A stretch of 64,000 nt of DNA from Owenia fusiformis (taxonomy: Eukaryota; Annelida; Polychaeta; Sabellida; Oweniidae): NCBI GenBank assembly GCA_903813345.2, contig CAIIXF020000005.1:9551375-9615374 (forward strand), in the 5' to 3' direction. This document shows, piece by piece, positions 1 to 15,000 of this stretch; positions within the stretch are counted from its first letter, which is position 1; each line of letters opens with the position of its first letter. Both the position numbers and the translations under genes were made by a program. The notes beneath the pieces were generated by a model that saw only the letters and a list, made by a program, of their open reading frames with translations, was not told where the DNA came from and did not search any database.

Positions 1-98
1 AGATGGATATGTCAAGTCTGGTGGTGACGATACACTTACATGTATTCCACAAGGCAATTCACCTCCTATTTGGAATGGTACACCTTTGCAATGTGAAC
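1..98 (+). CDS. Gene A exon: C-terminal part of a CCP domain (type Z)
   Basis: Partial exon reading GYVKSGGD...LTC...WNGTPLQC and ending GAA C|gtgagt in phase 1. The text matches the Z domains with GYIKSGGDD and NGSPLTC in gene B (exon 59779-59964). It shows that at least one CCP precedes the divergent domain at 310, unlike gene B where a TSP1 domain precedes it. The exon could also be the tail of an earlier array block. Confidence 0.75.
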
Positions 99-3000
99 GT
101 GAGTTATAATAATACTTTATAGGAATGGATATGTTATGGGTATTTTAAACATTCTACTATATATACCATTAATCGAGATCTATGGGCCAATTAAGGTTAT
201 TTAGATATACATAATTTTAAGAATGAATTAAAGAAGAATTGATTCGGTAGCATAATCACATATTTTTACTGCATAATTCAATCCAAACTTATACCATTTG
301 ATATTTCAGAGCCAACATGCCCGCCTCCAACAATCCGAGGGACTGTGGATATAACAAGTACCGACACCGAACCGTACTTTCTTGGCGAGACAATCACTTG
401 GGATTGTGGGGGTGATAAATGTTCTCTACCGAGAACAATAGTTTGTTCAATGATCAATGGTGTCATGCGTTTCAATTCAACTAGGGTTGATTGCGTGGGT
501 GCTGCGTGTGCAGAAAGTAGTAAGTAATAATTTTAACCTAAATATCAATAATGTAAACAATGAAATGTCACTTTTGAAAAACACCCTTATTTCAACCATC
601 GCTCATCATTTGAATTGTTGTGAACAGCCAGTAGTTGTACCACTTAGGATTTATTCTGCTCATCTAACATACCCTAACTGTTACCCTTTGCATTCGATTA
701 ACTTCACTTATTAAAAGAGAGGTTCGTCTTCAGCAGGTAGTTTATAACTAATGCGCGCAGGGTACCTATAACTGTGCATTGAGTTTGGTCAATATTGAGT
801 CGTCTTCTGACCAACAAACCGTGTTTGTGGTCACCACTGAATCTTCTCGCCAGGAGAAAATGGTGACAATTTAGAATGCTCGTGGTCATAAATCTCTAAA
901 AGTTATCAAGCTTACCTTGTATTCACGAATGCAACTTACGCCTGTCGGAATGGAATAGTGGCAGATATTTTTCATCAAAATAGTAGGTTAATCCGGTGGC
1001 CGACAGGCGTTAGTTTCATTCGCAAATACAAGTTTAAATTTTTTGTTTACTCATATATTAGTAAGTATGTTTACAACTGAATCATATCAATCATTTTTAT
1101 TTTTAGCTTGTGACCTTCCACCAAGTATCAGTAACGGAAATTTCGTGACAACTCCACCTATTGCTCCTGGAGCGATATCAGTCGTTTTGAACACCAGGGT
1201 GGTATATTCCTGTGATAATTGTTTCACAACTAACGATCCAGTAACGTATGTCTGTCGAGAGGACTCCACTCAACAGATAGCAGAAGCCATCTACGTGCCT
1301 TCAGGAGATCCACCTACATGCAGACGTATGTATATGTATTAGTCTAGCTACACGTCACAGGGGCTTGTAGCTAAACTAGTATATTTTCTATGGTACTATG
1401 ATATGATATGATAGTATATCATATCATATCATAGTACCATCTTTGAGTCGTCTGACAAAGCCTAACTCTCTTCCATTCGGGGAAAAATAGACGCATGCAG
1501 TTGCGAATAGATATATAGGCTAACATATCATATTCTAATCTTTTTTCAACGATACAACGTGCACAGGGATGCCTTGGATACCAGCCTTTGTTTTAAGTCA
1601 TGTGGCAATCAGGAATTACACCAGCATTTAATTAAAACTCATTGTCATGACAGTATATGACCTAAGATGACCTCAGATTTTCAAAAATGTTGATACTATG
1701 TATAACATGTAATGGCTATGTACTAAATAGTACTAGATGTTCCATGATTTTTTCGATTGATATATATGAGCGTTCGAAGTACTCGATAGTACCTTTAATG
1801 AATGGCCAATTGACAAACAAAAAAACTTTTTTATACAAGAAAATTGAACATGCAGATCCTAGTTGTTTGCACCATCGACAATTCATTCAACGGACCTAAT
1901 ACTTTCATTTCAGGTGTTACATGCCCGGGTACCCCTCAGTCGCCACTAGGTGGAACAGTTTCCACAACAGAAAACACGTGTGGCACTCTCGTACAATATA
2001 GCTGTAACGATCCGTGTAGGGAACTCGTAGGGTCATCGATACGAGAGTGTCAATCGGATGGGACTTGGAGTGCTGCGGAACCAACATGCGAAAGTAAACT
2101 CTCTAAAATATTTCAGTATTCAGTCAATATGCTATTCTGTTTAAACGTGTATCTTGCTCTAAATATATCCTTTGGAAGAAATGTACAATATTTGGTCATC
2201 GTTAGTGTACTGCCTGTTGGAGCAGATACTGCAGGTCTAAATCAAGATTAAGTCTTATTTAAAAAAAAATTGTGGGTATTTACTAATTTGTATCTCCTTG
2301 TGTTGATGATTCTAGCTATGCATTAAATACAAGCTATTCACTTTTGGAACTTGTTAATTTAATCACAAAACAAAGGATGTCGGAATATTGTTCGTTAGTT
2401 TCTATCTCGTAATATAATATGAGGTTGTATTACATACCCAGCGAAGCATTTGTATTGAAGTCAATGGAGCTGAAGGTCGGCTATATATTCCTGTATAGCC
2501 GCCAAACATTTTACCATGACAATCTTATGACGTCATTTGGACGTCATGTTTCATATCTTCCTAATTTCACTCGCACACAGACACGTGGCGTCATTGATAT
2601 AACGTAGCCATGATATAAAAGTATGTAATACAACAGTTATGTCCGTATCATTGAATATATGCCTGCGGTCTGTCGTAATATAACCCTCGCAAGCTCGGGC
2701 TATATTGGTGACAGACCTCAGGCATATATTCAATGATAGGGACATAACTGCTAAATATAATGGTTGATTCCGTATATCGTGTTTATACTCAAGTGAGTAT
2801 ATGATATATTCACGAGTGCAGATTGAAGGGAACGAGTGAATATATCATATACTCACGAGAGTATAACGATATACAGAATCAACCATTATATGATCTTATT
2901 ATCCCACCCTAATCTTTAATCAATAAAAGGTTAATCTAAATTCAACAGTTGTATATCAAGTTGAGGAGTTGTATACGCTGCCTAGGAGTTGTATACGCTA

Positions 3001-6000
3001 TTCAGGAGTTGTATATCGTTCTCAAGAGTTGTATACGATGAGTGTTGGTCTTATACTGCAGTTATACAATGCTATTATACAATCATATAAAGCACTTAGG
3101 GTGGGATAATCATCAGTATTCTTTTCTGTACAAGGAAAGACATGCTCTCCACAGGCTGATAACCCATTGAATGGAAATGTATCGCCTCAAGACAGTTTCT
3201 GCGGTGCACGATTGACATATCGATGTGATCCTTGCTTTAGACTACAAGGATCACCATTACGACAATGTACACCATCAGGCTGGAGTGGTGCTGCACCGAC
3301 ATGTATACGTAAGTAACTCAAGTACTATCAAATCAATACCTGTTTACAAACAAATTCAGTGGAGAGGATTTCAAAATGGTAATGTAGATCTGAGATTCAT
3401 CTGAAATACATTCATAGTGATACGAGAATCATTTTAATCAACAGGAAAATGTTTTGTCAAATTTCAGCATTATCGTGCGATCCAATAAGCGCCCCTAACA
3501 ATGGCCAACGATTTCCTCCACAAGGGAACCAAGATTGTACTGACGAGATATCGTTCCAATGTAATAGCGGTTATCGTTTGGACGGTGCTCAAACGATAAC
3601 ATGTGTTAGCTCAAACATACCAGGATCCCGTCCTAGTTGGAATTCACCACCCCCAAGATGCATTCGTAAGTCACCAGGGTGATGCAATTTTATTTTAAAT
3701 CAATATTGTAATCAATGACGTACGATTCGTAAAATAATTATAAATGTCATATTGTTATTTTTTATCATAAGTACTCTTTATTTCATAAAAATCATAAATA
3801 AATGTAGATCTCAATCACTGCGTAATCGCCCAGAAATGGCATTTCTACTGCCGCTTTAAGTGAATTTGAAAATATAGAATTAATATATTGATACTGTTTT
3901 GTATGGAAATGTCTAGTGCCATTTAATTACTCTAAAAACGAATGAAACTTTTGGACTTGTAATGAAGTGTATTTGGAGTAATACATGAAAATGAGTGTCC
4001 TAGTCTCACGACCTTAGTTTGTGTGACCGCCCTATAATAAGTTTGTATGTTGTTTAATTAAACCCTCGTATTTACAAACAGCAACTGACTGTGAACCAAT
4101 GCCAAAAGATCCCGAATTCGGAAGTGCAGCACCAAAGGGTACTTCAATTGGTACGAGAGTGTTCTACAGGTGTGATCCGTGCTACACTCTGACGTCATCC
4201 CAAGGCCCAATTAACGTCAGAGAGTGTAAAGGTGGAGGTGTCGGTTGGGATCCCCTGGAAGAACCAACATGCAGACGTAAGGAAGTTTTATATCGTTTAT
4301 CATGATAATCTGGTTGACGTTTATAAGCACCAGAATTCAATAAACACTAAAATATATTTCTGTGTAAATTCATTACTCTCACTGGTAATATATTAATAAT
4401 AACTTACTCTGAAGTAAATGAACTTAAGTTATGAAGTGTATGTAAAATATTATGTTATGAAGTTAATAAATATTATGTTATTAAGTTGTGAAGTGAATGT
4501 AAAATATATTGTTTTTAAATGTTTAACCTTTTGTATTTTAGCTTTGGAGTGTCCCTTTGTTACTATTCCAAATGGCCAATCTACTCCTAGCGACAGAGAT
4601 TGTGGAACAATACGAAGAGTTACGTGTGATGATAATTACGTATTAGATGGCCCAGATACATTTGAGTGCAGGCAGCAAAATGGACAAGTGGGCTGGACCG
4701 AGATTCCAAAATGCCAAGGTATATAGACATAATTGTTTTTTATAACGATCATGACTGATAAGTCTGTAAGTAAAATACTAGTCTCGGTTTTGAATTCATC
4801 AGTCTACTGCACGTTACGCCTGATTTGAAAAATTTCGATATTATAAATTATTGAATGATTTGAAGTGCAATACAGGATATATTCTGCTCGAGAAATTCCG
4901 TATTGGAACGAGACGAAGTCGAGTGCCAATACAGAATGTCGAGACATTCTGTATTGGCACTCGACTTCGTCTCGTTCCAATACGGAATTTCTCGAGCAGA
5001 ATATATCCTGTATTGCACTTCAAATCATTCAATAACGTTTTTATCGTGTGATCCTCTGTATTGCTCCTGAGATTGTCCCATCCGTACAAATATTTTCTGT
5101 ATTGCGACGGAGATGATCAATGGGGACAATCTCAGTAGCAATACAGATTGGTACAGCACAAAAACTGACCAATCAGAGGGCTTCATTTTACAGATCATAC
5201 GATAAATGTACATATTGTAGATTTAAATATCCTCCTTGAATACCCATAATTTAATTTGGGTGATATTTCTATATTTTTCATGAAAAAATGATCAGCGCAG
5301 TACACTGATGAACTTCTTTCTGTAAATCGAGACTTGTCTTTTATTTCATAATTCAATTTGGGTGATATTTCTATATTTTTCATAAAAATAGCCCAGGAGA
5401 TTGTTCTCCAAACCGAGGTCCTTTTGAAAATGTATTGACAATAAATGCTAAATAATTTGCACAGAAATTCATTAACTAGTACACTATTTCCCACACAAGT
5501 TACATTATTTGACCCTACAGTTGTGCAAAATCTGACATTTATATTTACAGTGGTTTGCACTAGACTAATGGTAACTGATCCGAATGTTGAAATAGTAAGC
5601 GACTCTGCTGATCCAGTGACTGACACTTACAAACCAAACCAACGGGTGGTGTATAGATGTAGAGGATGTAACCGGTTGAGACCCGTGGGTCCATTTGGCC
5701 AGAGGATCCCAGAAAGGGTGTGCAAGACCAATGGACAATGGGATATCCCAATACCGCCTTCGTGTGAACGTATGTAATAAATCAGTAGCTAAAAGCTTTC
5801 GGCTTACATTCTTTACAGAATTTGAAATTTATGTCAGTTAATACGGTTGAAGATCGAAAACATTCCTGAATGTATGAAGAGGTAACTGAAGTCATTTAGT
5901 TATACGGCCAAAACTGCTATTTTTCAAATACTTAATTACATTAAAGCTTTGATATGTCCCGGGAATCCCCGTCCTCCAACCGGAGGAAGAGTTGACACAA

Positions 6001-9000
6001 CCAGTAATGATTGTGGTACAACCGCAACATACTCCTGTAACGACCCGTGTGATGAGCTGTCGGGTCCAGAGCAAAGGACGTGTCTTCCCAGTGGCCAATG
6101 GTCAGCCCCTGAGCCAACTTGCATAAGTAAGTACAGTACCACGTTTACTTATCAGCTTTAAAAACACAAAACGCAGAAACTCAAGACTAAAATCACATAA
6201 ATAGCATTAAAACTTGAAAGCAAAAGATGATGGACACCAACCAACCGCTTCATTAGGTGTCAATGTGAGACCAAGCAAACGTTATATTGAATACTCTTAA
6301 ACGTATTCACGGATTCGCCCTAGGCCATCTTCAATAATGCTTTCACCATAAATGGAAACAATTAAGATTGTAAAAACAATAATCTGCCAAAAATCAGTCT
6401 ACATATCACCTTCAATCATTTCAGAGAAAAGATGCTTCCCAAGACCGTTTGGCCAATTCCCTGTGCAAGTGACGCCGAACGATAACACGTGTGGTATAAC
6501 CGTGACATACTCATGTCCTCGATGTTATTCCTTGACACCCGAGTCATCAAGAACCCGATCTTGTGGTAGTAATGGACAATGGACTCCATCCTCAGTCCCT
6601 TCATGTTCAAGTAAGTATTTAACAATATAAGTCCTGGTGTTTCTAGCCCTTGTCTGGTAGATTGCTCTGTTTTTGCAATTCACCAATTATTTTCTAGATC
6701 CTTGATTTCAATGTACAGTAAGACCTGAGTGAACCCATCTCTTAAGTGAACACCTATCAACAGTGAACGTTTTTTCGGCAAAACCCCTTTCTCCAATTGA
6801 ATCCAATGTTTAAGTACAATCCTATAGTGAACACACTGTTTTTTATTATTATATCTTGGTTACCGCCATATTTGGCGAGCAATACCTCATCGGTATATGT
6901 TCAGTATTTTACGTATTTTACACCCAAAGACAGAGCCAGAAACCCCTCCTTGAAGGAGCCCTGTGTTCTTTTATGTGCACAGGTACACAGACATACAAGT
7001 ACACACCACAGCCTTTTATACGAGTCGTGAACCACTCAGTCAAACACCCAGAAATACATAACGCACAAACAAACTTGTATGAACCGAGAATCGAACCTGG
7101 GTGATAGTGGTAACCTTGACTCTGCCACTGAGCCATAGCGGGTGGACAGTGAATGCTAAATCTTGGCAAAATCAATAAATAAATTATCCTGTCTCTAGTG
7201 AACATTAAATCAGATATAAGATTTCTCGAGGATTTTCTGCAACTGCCTTATCAGAGCTGATCCGTTTATGTTATATAATACCATAATTAAAATGTCAGTT
7301 TGAGATGTTGACCTCCTTTTCTATTGAAACAGGGGTTACCTATTATAATTCTTAATAAGCTTTGTTTTTGTAAGACAAGATATGTGTCTAGCATTAATTG
7401 CTTTGAAGATAACCTGGTTAACTACAATTACCTCTATCTGAAAAATGCAGTAAAATCGCATTCTTGCTGTTGTGAATACCTACCAACAGTGGACGTTTTG
7501 TCTCGCCAAAAATGTTCGCTATACACAGGTTTTACTGTAATTTCAAATCCCATTGAATAGAGGTTATATCAAATATTTTTCGCACTTAGGTTAGGACATA
7601 TGCACCGGACACTTTTGCAATGAACAGCTATCTTCATTTCCCAGGAATAAATATGTCAAAAGCCATTGCATTGACATTAAAAGGAATTTTCTGGTGAATA
7701 TACAGTATATGTAACACATGAGTTTAATTTCGTTTCAGGAATCACATGCCCCGCACTAACATTGGAAAATGGTTTTGTCAGCGGCATGCCCGACTGTGAC
7801 ATGACCTTGGTATTCCAATGCAATTTCCCTTATCAATTAGAAGGATCTCGAACAACAAAGTGCACGGAAGATGGAACATATACGAACGACAAACCAATAT
7901 GTATCTTAGATATACGTAAGTTATTTTGCTTGGTAATACCCCTGTACTTATATTGTTATCAATCAATATCTAAAGAGAGAAGAACAAATACCAACACAAA
8001 ACAGCAAGGAAATAGCAATAACCATATACTTTTAGAGAATACAAATACTTTTTGGCTAATGTTGTAGCAAAATGTCCTTTCCGAATGCCTCCACAAAATG
8101 GGAAAATTTCTGACGATAGTTCGGATCCAGATAGTCAAAATGAGTACGATGCTGGGGACTTCGTGAGATTTGAGTAAGTTGCAGGATTTACTAGTTGTTT
8201 ACAACTACCAAACAGTTTTATTTCGATCGTTGCGATTCTTCAGGGTTTCTCATAAAAAATGTTTGGTCAATATGATTTAACTAGAACGACTTCGATTTTG
8301 AACCAACATGTTCTTTTATCATTACCTTTTCAAATAGGACATTTGAAATGATCCATAATATAAAATTATTGAAGCTATTGAAGGTTTCAAATGTTGGTAT
8401 CCATAAAAAGATATAAATCCCCTGTGGTATTTATTATTTTTCTATAGGTGTGACCCTTGTTATACCATTGCCAAAATGCCTGGCTCGCCAACTCCAATGG
8501 CTGATTCTGCGTTGTGCAAAGATGACGGTTCATGGACAAATCCCGTCCCTAGATGTGAACGTAAGTAAACAACAATATAAACCACAATATCCAATAAAAA
8601 ACAGGCACTTTTGAGTTCGTCAACCTTTTTGGGCATCCCAGGAAAAGTAAGAATTTATGAGGAAATTGAAGATTTGAGCAAGCCTTGGAGTAAATAAGCA
8701 AAATTATAATTACATTTTATAACACCATGAAATATAGTTATGAGAAACCAAAAGAGGTCATGAGACAAAATTCATGTAAAGGAAAAATGCATTGGTCCAC
8801 ATAACCTGTGCAACAAGATTGAAGGTATTTTCCAGGTCTACGCTGTACATCGATTCCTGCTCCACCCAACGGCCGAAGAAATCCACCTTCCGGAAACAAT
8901 GACTGCAATGATTTCGTGGATTATAGTTGCAATCCTGGATTTGAGGAACAAGGAACTAGAGTAAGGCGAATCCAATGTATCCAAGTGGGAAATGGAGCAG

Positions 9001-12000
9001 AATGGGATAAAGATCCATTGACGTGTGGAGGTATGTCGTTTACAGTAGTTTAACTTACATTCAAAAATGGGGAATCACATGTAAATGATCCTACTCGAAC
9101 AACTAAGTCAAAGCATTTTATGAAACTAAACGACTCTGAGTTGTAATCTTAACATGGATATTTGAAAAATTGAAATTGATATTTCGGTCAAGCCAAGTAA
9201 CTTAGTCAACATTCGATATTCGTATGTCCATCAATATTAACTAAGAATGGTGCCACAATTGAAGTAAACCTCTGTTTAATTATTTTCAATAAACCTATCA
9301 GCAAATGTGTAAATGATAAATTTGATGTTCTGTTACATATTGGTGAAGCAGTCTTTGGGATATGGCCTAAATTTCTGAATTTCCACTATGTCCCTGTATA
9401 CCCCTACTTAAAAACATGTATGTTATTTGTCATTTTTCATTATGAATCAACCATAAATGTATTTTTTCTTGTTTACATACAGAATGAACTTTTTGTTTTC
9501 AAATATTGAAAGATGGTACTGCATTTATTTTTTCATGATATGGAGGAAACAAATGCGTGTCAATTTACACTGTAATATACCACACACTTATATTTCAAGG
9601 GTAGTTTTGAAGAATAATCAAGAAAATCCATGTTTTCAAATGAATTCGTCCTTGTCAAAGAACGTAAATGAGGATATGCGGTTTAATAAAATAAAAACTG
9701 CGTGAAACCTTTTGTGAAAATTCGAACGATTTTTCAAGAATCCTCCTTCAAAGTGTTACCACAATGCTCCCCGGGAGTGGAAATTTCGTCTTGTGTAATC
9801 AAAATAATAGCGGGTGGTTTGAATTTTTGTTTGAGTTTAGAGCTCAGCATCTATAAATTTAAAAATGTGTCGCCTCATTGAGAGGTACATGCAGATTTTG
9901 GCGATCTATCTTTATAAAAGGCTAAATTTTGTGCACAAACAGGAGTTGTCACGCTTACATTTGGAATTGAAATTTCCTACATAATTGTCGACTCATGTTT
10001 AAAAGTCATGAAAACAAGGTTGAACACAAAATAATAACCTAGTTACTGTCTATTTAGCATGGGATCACTGAGGGAAATATTATTAATGACTTAAATCGTT
10101 AACAGATAAGTTGTATTCCAAGAAACTTATCAATTTAGAAATGCAAACTGTTCAATTTTGTTTTTCAATTCTAAAAATGGCACCTGTAGAGAACAACGTT
10201 TTACAAAATTATTCAAAACGGAGATATTAACTGATGTAACATTCGTTGGCATGTGTCAGGGAGTAAATAAGAAGAATATGCATTTGATTCTATATCTTGT
10301 TCCCAAAGGAGTTTGTTAAGGAGCGGTATATCTTAACGTACTTTTATCATCCCGAACTCAAATATTTCGAATCCCTATTTCGACAACGCTTTGTTGAGAA
10401 TGGATTCAAGATGTACTCAAAATTAATACGTTAAAAGATGTATTATCATCTTAATAACCACCTCACAAATTATTTTGGAAATCAAAGATGTACGATTTTT
10501 GAGATTTTTATTTTCGAATGTTGACTTAGTTACTTGGCTTGACTGATTTACACATTTGGGTTATTCAACATATTTCACATAATTTACGTCACATCATTAG
10601 GTATTGTAGAACTTCTAGATTCAAATCAGAACATCCCCGTTCTTCTACATTATTATCAAAATCTCAATTTTTGAAGTCACGTCGATTTCAATCTCCTTTC
10701 TGCAACCCTCACACAGTAGGCTTGATGATTTGATCGGTAGAATTGTTTTGACTATTTTTATACAAGTAAGAATTTTTATATTAAACATCGTAAATTAAAT
10801 CTTTTCTCACAGCAAAATGCAATATGCGAATGCCTCCTATAAACGGTAGAGTTGATGATGCTAACAGCGACCAGGCAGATAATCAACAACAGTTCTCTCC
10901 TGGTGATGTTGTGATATATGAATGCAATCCTTGCTACAAAATAAGGACCGTTGGATCACAACCAGAGTTCATAGTCAAACGCACTGAGTGTCAGGAAGGC
11001 GGGCGTTGGGACAAACCTGTACCAACATGCGAACGTAAGTACTGCTTTGATGGTTCAAATTCTGCATCAATACTTCGTATTGAAATATTCATTGCCAAAT
11101 AATTGTAGATCCAGTTGCTGGTTCTCGGCTTACTAGATCTAGACGTAGGGTAAAAGCCCGGTAAAAGCAAGCCATTTGGTCATCAGGCATTTGAATATAA
11201 CAGTGAAAAGCATCTGGTGTCACGATTCAGGCACTGAAACCATTATTGAAAGATTGCTTATACACAGTGTATGAAATAGTACTATATCGAGTACTTTCAT
11301 AGCTAGGGGGTGATTTTGTGAGTGCAAATATTTCAAAGGGAAATAAGTTGATTCATTTTCGATATCAATTTTTGCCTCCTGCAATTTAAGAACCAGTCAT
11401 ATAGTAGATCTGTACTCTTTTAATAACCAGCAAGACGATTAAATGATAAAATTATGGGATATAAATAAACATAGATTTGGACCTTTTACCAGTTTACAAT
11501 TGCATACATGTTCCTACCCAACCATCTTAAAGCCACATTCAATTAATCGAGAAGAAGTATGTAGCAGTGAGGTAAATGCAAGATTGAAAAGAATGTGGGA
11601 TAAGTATAACCTTGGCATTGAGTGGCCTGTCCATTTTCTACCGAACGTCTTTGTTTCACACTATGGAAATATATATACAAAGCAAATTAAACCTTGAGGT
11701 AAAGTGGTTTTAGCTATAGGCCAATCAAGTAAATTCAAAATTGAGTATTATTTCAGCACTTCAATGTCCTATTGTGCCTGTTGGCGAGGGGGTGATCCAA
11801 TTGGGCAGCAACAACAATTGTGGTGAATCTATTAGTTACCGATGTGAACAGGGCTACATACCATCTGGTGGACAACAGACAGTAACATGTACTCCAAGAG
11901 GCAATTTGCCTCCCTCTTGGAGTGGTACCCCTTTGACTTGTACACGTGAGTCTTATTTTGTGGTGTAAATTACTTTCTATATTGTTTATGTTTGTTGAAT

Positions 12001-15000
12001 GTTGCGTTATATCGGAAAAATACTCCTAGCATTTTCGGAAACAACTATACTCCTGATTGTATGTGCATTTAGGTAACTAAAGTTAGTAATAGAGCAAGGT
12101 CAATGCTCAAAGTCGTGTACTGCTGACAAGTTCATCACCCCACTTGTAAATCTTTAACTCGTTTTATTGCCCTTTTTCATTATTATAATAAAATGTATGC
12201 TGTCCCCATGGTGCACATAGTCAAGTGTTTTCTACTATGCTTGCCATAACTATAACTTATATAAGTTATCATAGTTTTATAGCAACTTTTAAAATCTTTA
12301 CCAAAACTAAATGTGAACACATGAATGTAATCGAAAGTGAGCCGTTCCAGCTTTAACTTTACAACAAAAATACAATCCTCAAGCATTTTTTACACCATAG
12401 GACCGGAATGTCCAAATCCTATGCCGTTTGCGCCGGAGAATGGAAGACGTGAACCTGTTGGGACAAGGCCAGGGCAGACGTCACCAGAACCTTATACACC
12501 TGGTATGGACTGCTTAAATCCGATTTTTGGCACAAATGGGTTCTCGAGTTTTCATGTAAATCAATACAAATAACAAGAGTTCAGCAAAATAGCATTAAAA
12601 CCGAGATACTCTGATGTAGATACAATATGAATTATCATAAATATTCACGTTCTATTGCTGTGAACTTGAATATCACGAGAAACAAGTTCAGATGTTCCTA
12701 AATTTTCGAGATTGAATGATTATACAAACACTAAATATTACGCGTTTTACCATGATGGTATCATGTACAATTCAAATAAACCCAAATCCAAATAACGAAA
12801 TATTTCAGGTGATCGAATTTACTACGATTGTGACAGATGTTATAATATAAGGGATGCTAATGGTAATAGTGATAAGAAGTTTATTCTCTGTGAGAACACT
12901 AAACAATGGGATGATCCAGTGCCAACATGCGAAAGTAAGTATTTTGCATGTAAACATTTCTGAATTTGAAAAATCCACTTTATGAAATATACAAACGATC
13001 ATATAGTGTCTCGATAAAAAACATAAATATCCAGTTTTGTCAACATATTTTAGCTGTTTATTAAGGGCACCATTTTCTGTTACAATAGAAACCATGATTC
13101 AACTATTATGTAACATATATTATAGAACTATACATATTACTATCATATGTGTGTAAAACTTCAGATAAAATATTGAAAAATATAGCTCTTAAGATCTCTT
13201 GAGAATTTACGGATGTTTATTTGTTGTGTGTATCTATTCGACCGATTTTAGTTTATCAGAAATAAAGGTGGACTCAATATGGACCCTTGATGAATACCGC
13301 GTTTGAAAATGGCTCAATATAGTTGTAGTTTTCAGATAAATCTTTTGTCAAATCATTTTTAATTAATCGTGAATATAATTTTTCATAACCAAGGGGATTA
13401 GACATTTTGTTGACCTTTTTTGGACTTCGCCTTTACTTTTTTGAAGTTATAATAACAGCATTGCGACTTTTGCTTAACAATCCCATTTATCGATCTCAGT
13501 CATTTTTATTCAGGATTTCCAGAACGTTTTTTATTTTGTTTTTAGGAGTTACTTGCCAACCTCCACCACAGCGACCTCGCAATGGAGGAATACAGAACCC
13601 ATCCGGTGACTGCGGCTCAACTACAACATACACTTGCAACGAATGTTACAGACCGGTTGGCCAGACAAGAAGAACATGCGGACCAGATGGAAATTTCGTA
13701 CCCCAAGCTGAACCGACTTGTCAACGTACGTGTTTTGAGTACTTGGTACTCAGTAGAAAATTGTACATTTTAACACATAAATAACACAGGCAGAAATGGC
13801 AGGATATACAGTCTCAAGAATCCAACCACTAGTATTCTTTTACATTGTGTTGTTAGGCTACTTTCGAAAATTTCGTTATATACTTTCGTTTTCAGTTCAA
13901 CAATGTCAGAGAGTACAATCACTAGCCAATGGACGTATAGTGTTCCAAAATACAGATTGTGGAGGTCAGATACAGTTCTTGTGCAACGATGGCTTTACCC
14001 TGATAGGCAGTGAACGACTAGAATGCGAGGACGATGGACGAAATGTAAAATGGTCCGGTTCAGTACCAACGTGTTCCGGTAAGCTCTGCATCTTTTCACT
14101 GTTGTACTGACAATATTCTCCGTGCACCCCAATACTATTATGTTAATGTGCATGTATTATGTAACTTCTATGAAATATATTGCTCAATTATATCAACGTC
14201 TATACATTTAACAGCACCACAATGTCCAGAACCAATGCCATTTGTTCCAACCAATGGTAGAAGAGCCGGTAACTTCAATCCACCATATGATGTTAGAGAT
14301 AGAATTGTTTATGCTTGCAACGATTGCTATGAGATTGATAGAGAAGACAGGCTTGGTCGCAAAGACCCGGATATAGAATGCCAGAATGATGGTACTTGGG
14401 ATGACCCAGTTCCCGGATGTAAAAGTAAGTTATTCAAGTAATGAAGACAATTAAATCACAGTATTTGAAATAGTTAAAAAAAGTTATTCCCTATCCCTAT
14501 GTCTAAATGCTTAAACCAGGAAAAAATTGATTCCACCAAAATATGAATATTTTGTCAATATTCATAGGGAAAGAATGCCTCCCCGCACCCAGTGCTCCTG
14601 CAAATGGCAATGTGAGTCCATCCAATGCGGAATGCGGTAGAAGTGTGACGTACACCTGCAACGAATGTTACAGGCTCGCTGGTGGCTCACCAACTAGAGA
14701 GTGTACAAATAATGGATGGTCACCTCTTCGACAACCAACATGTCGAGGTAAGTCGTAAATGATTGATTTCAAATTGGTTATTTAATTTACTATCATTTTG
14801 ATACATTTACAATTACATACCTTCATTGTATAAACATTAATTCTAGAAAAATAGTCTATGAGTAGCCTACATCAAATAATGGTAAACAAAAATTTAAATT
14901 AATCAAACATAATTATGATTGATCTAAATGTATGATGGCCCTGACGCAACGCAGTAGATAAAGTCATAAACTGAATTAGAAAAGTGCGTCATAAGAAAAT

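Noticed and set aside
4841-5089. Nearly identical open frames on both strands
   Set aside because: Consequence of the perfect palindrome, not a gene.
7081-7143. Possible tRNA gene
   Set aside because: A and B boxes are present, but the acceptor and anticodon stems do not pair; it is the head of a SINE.
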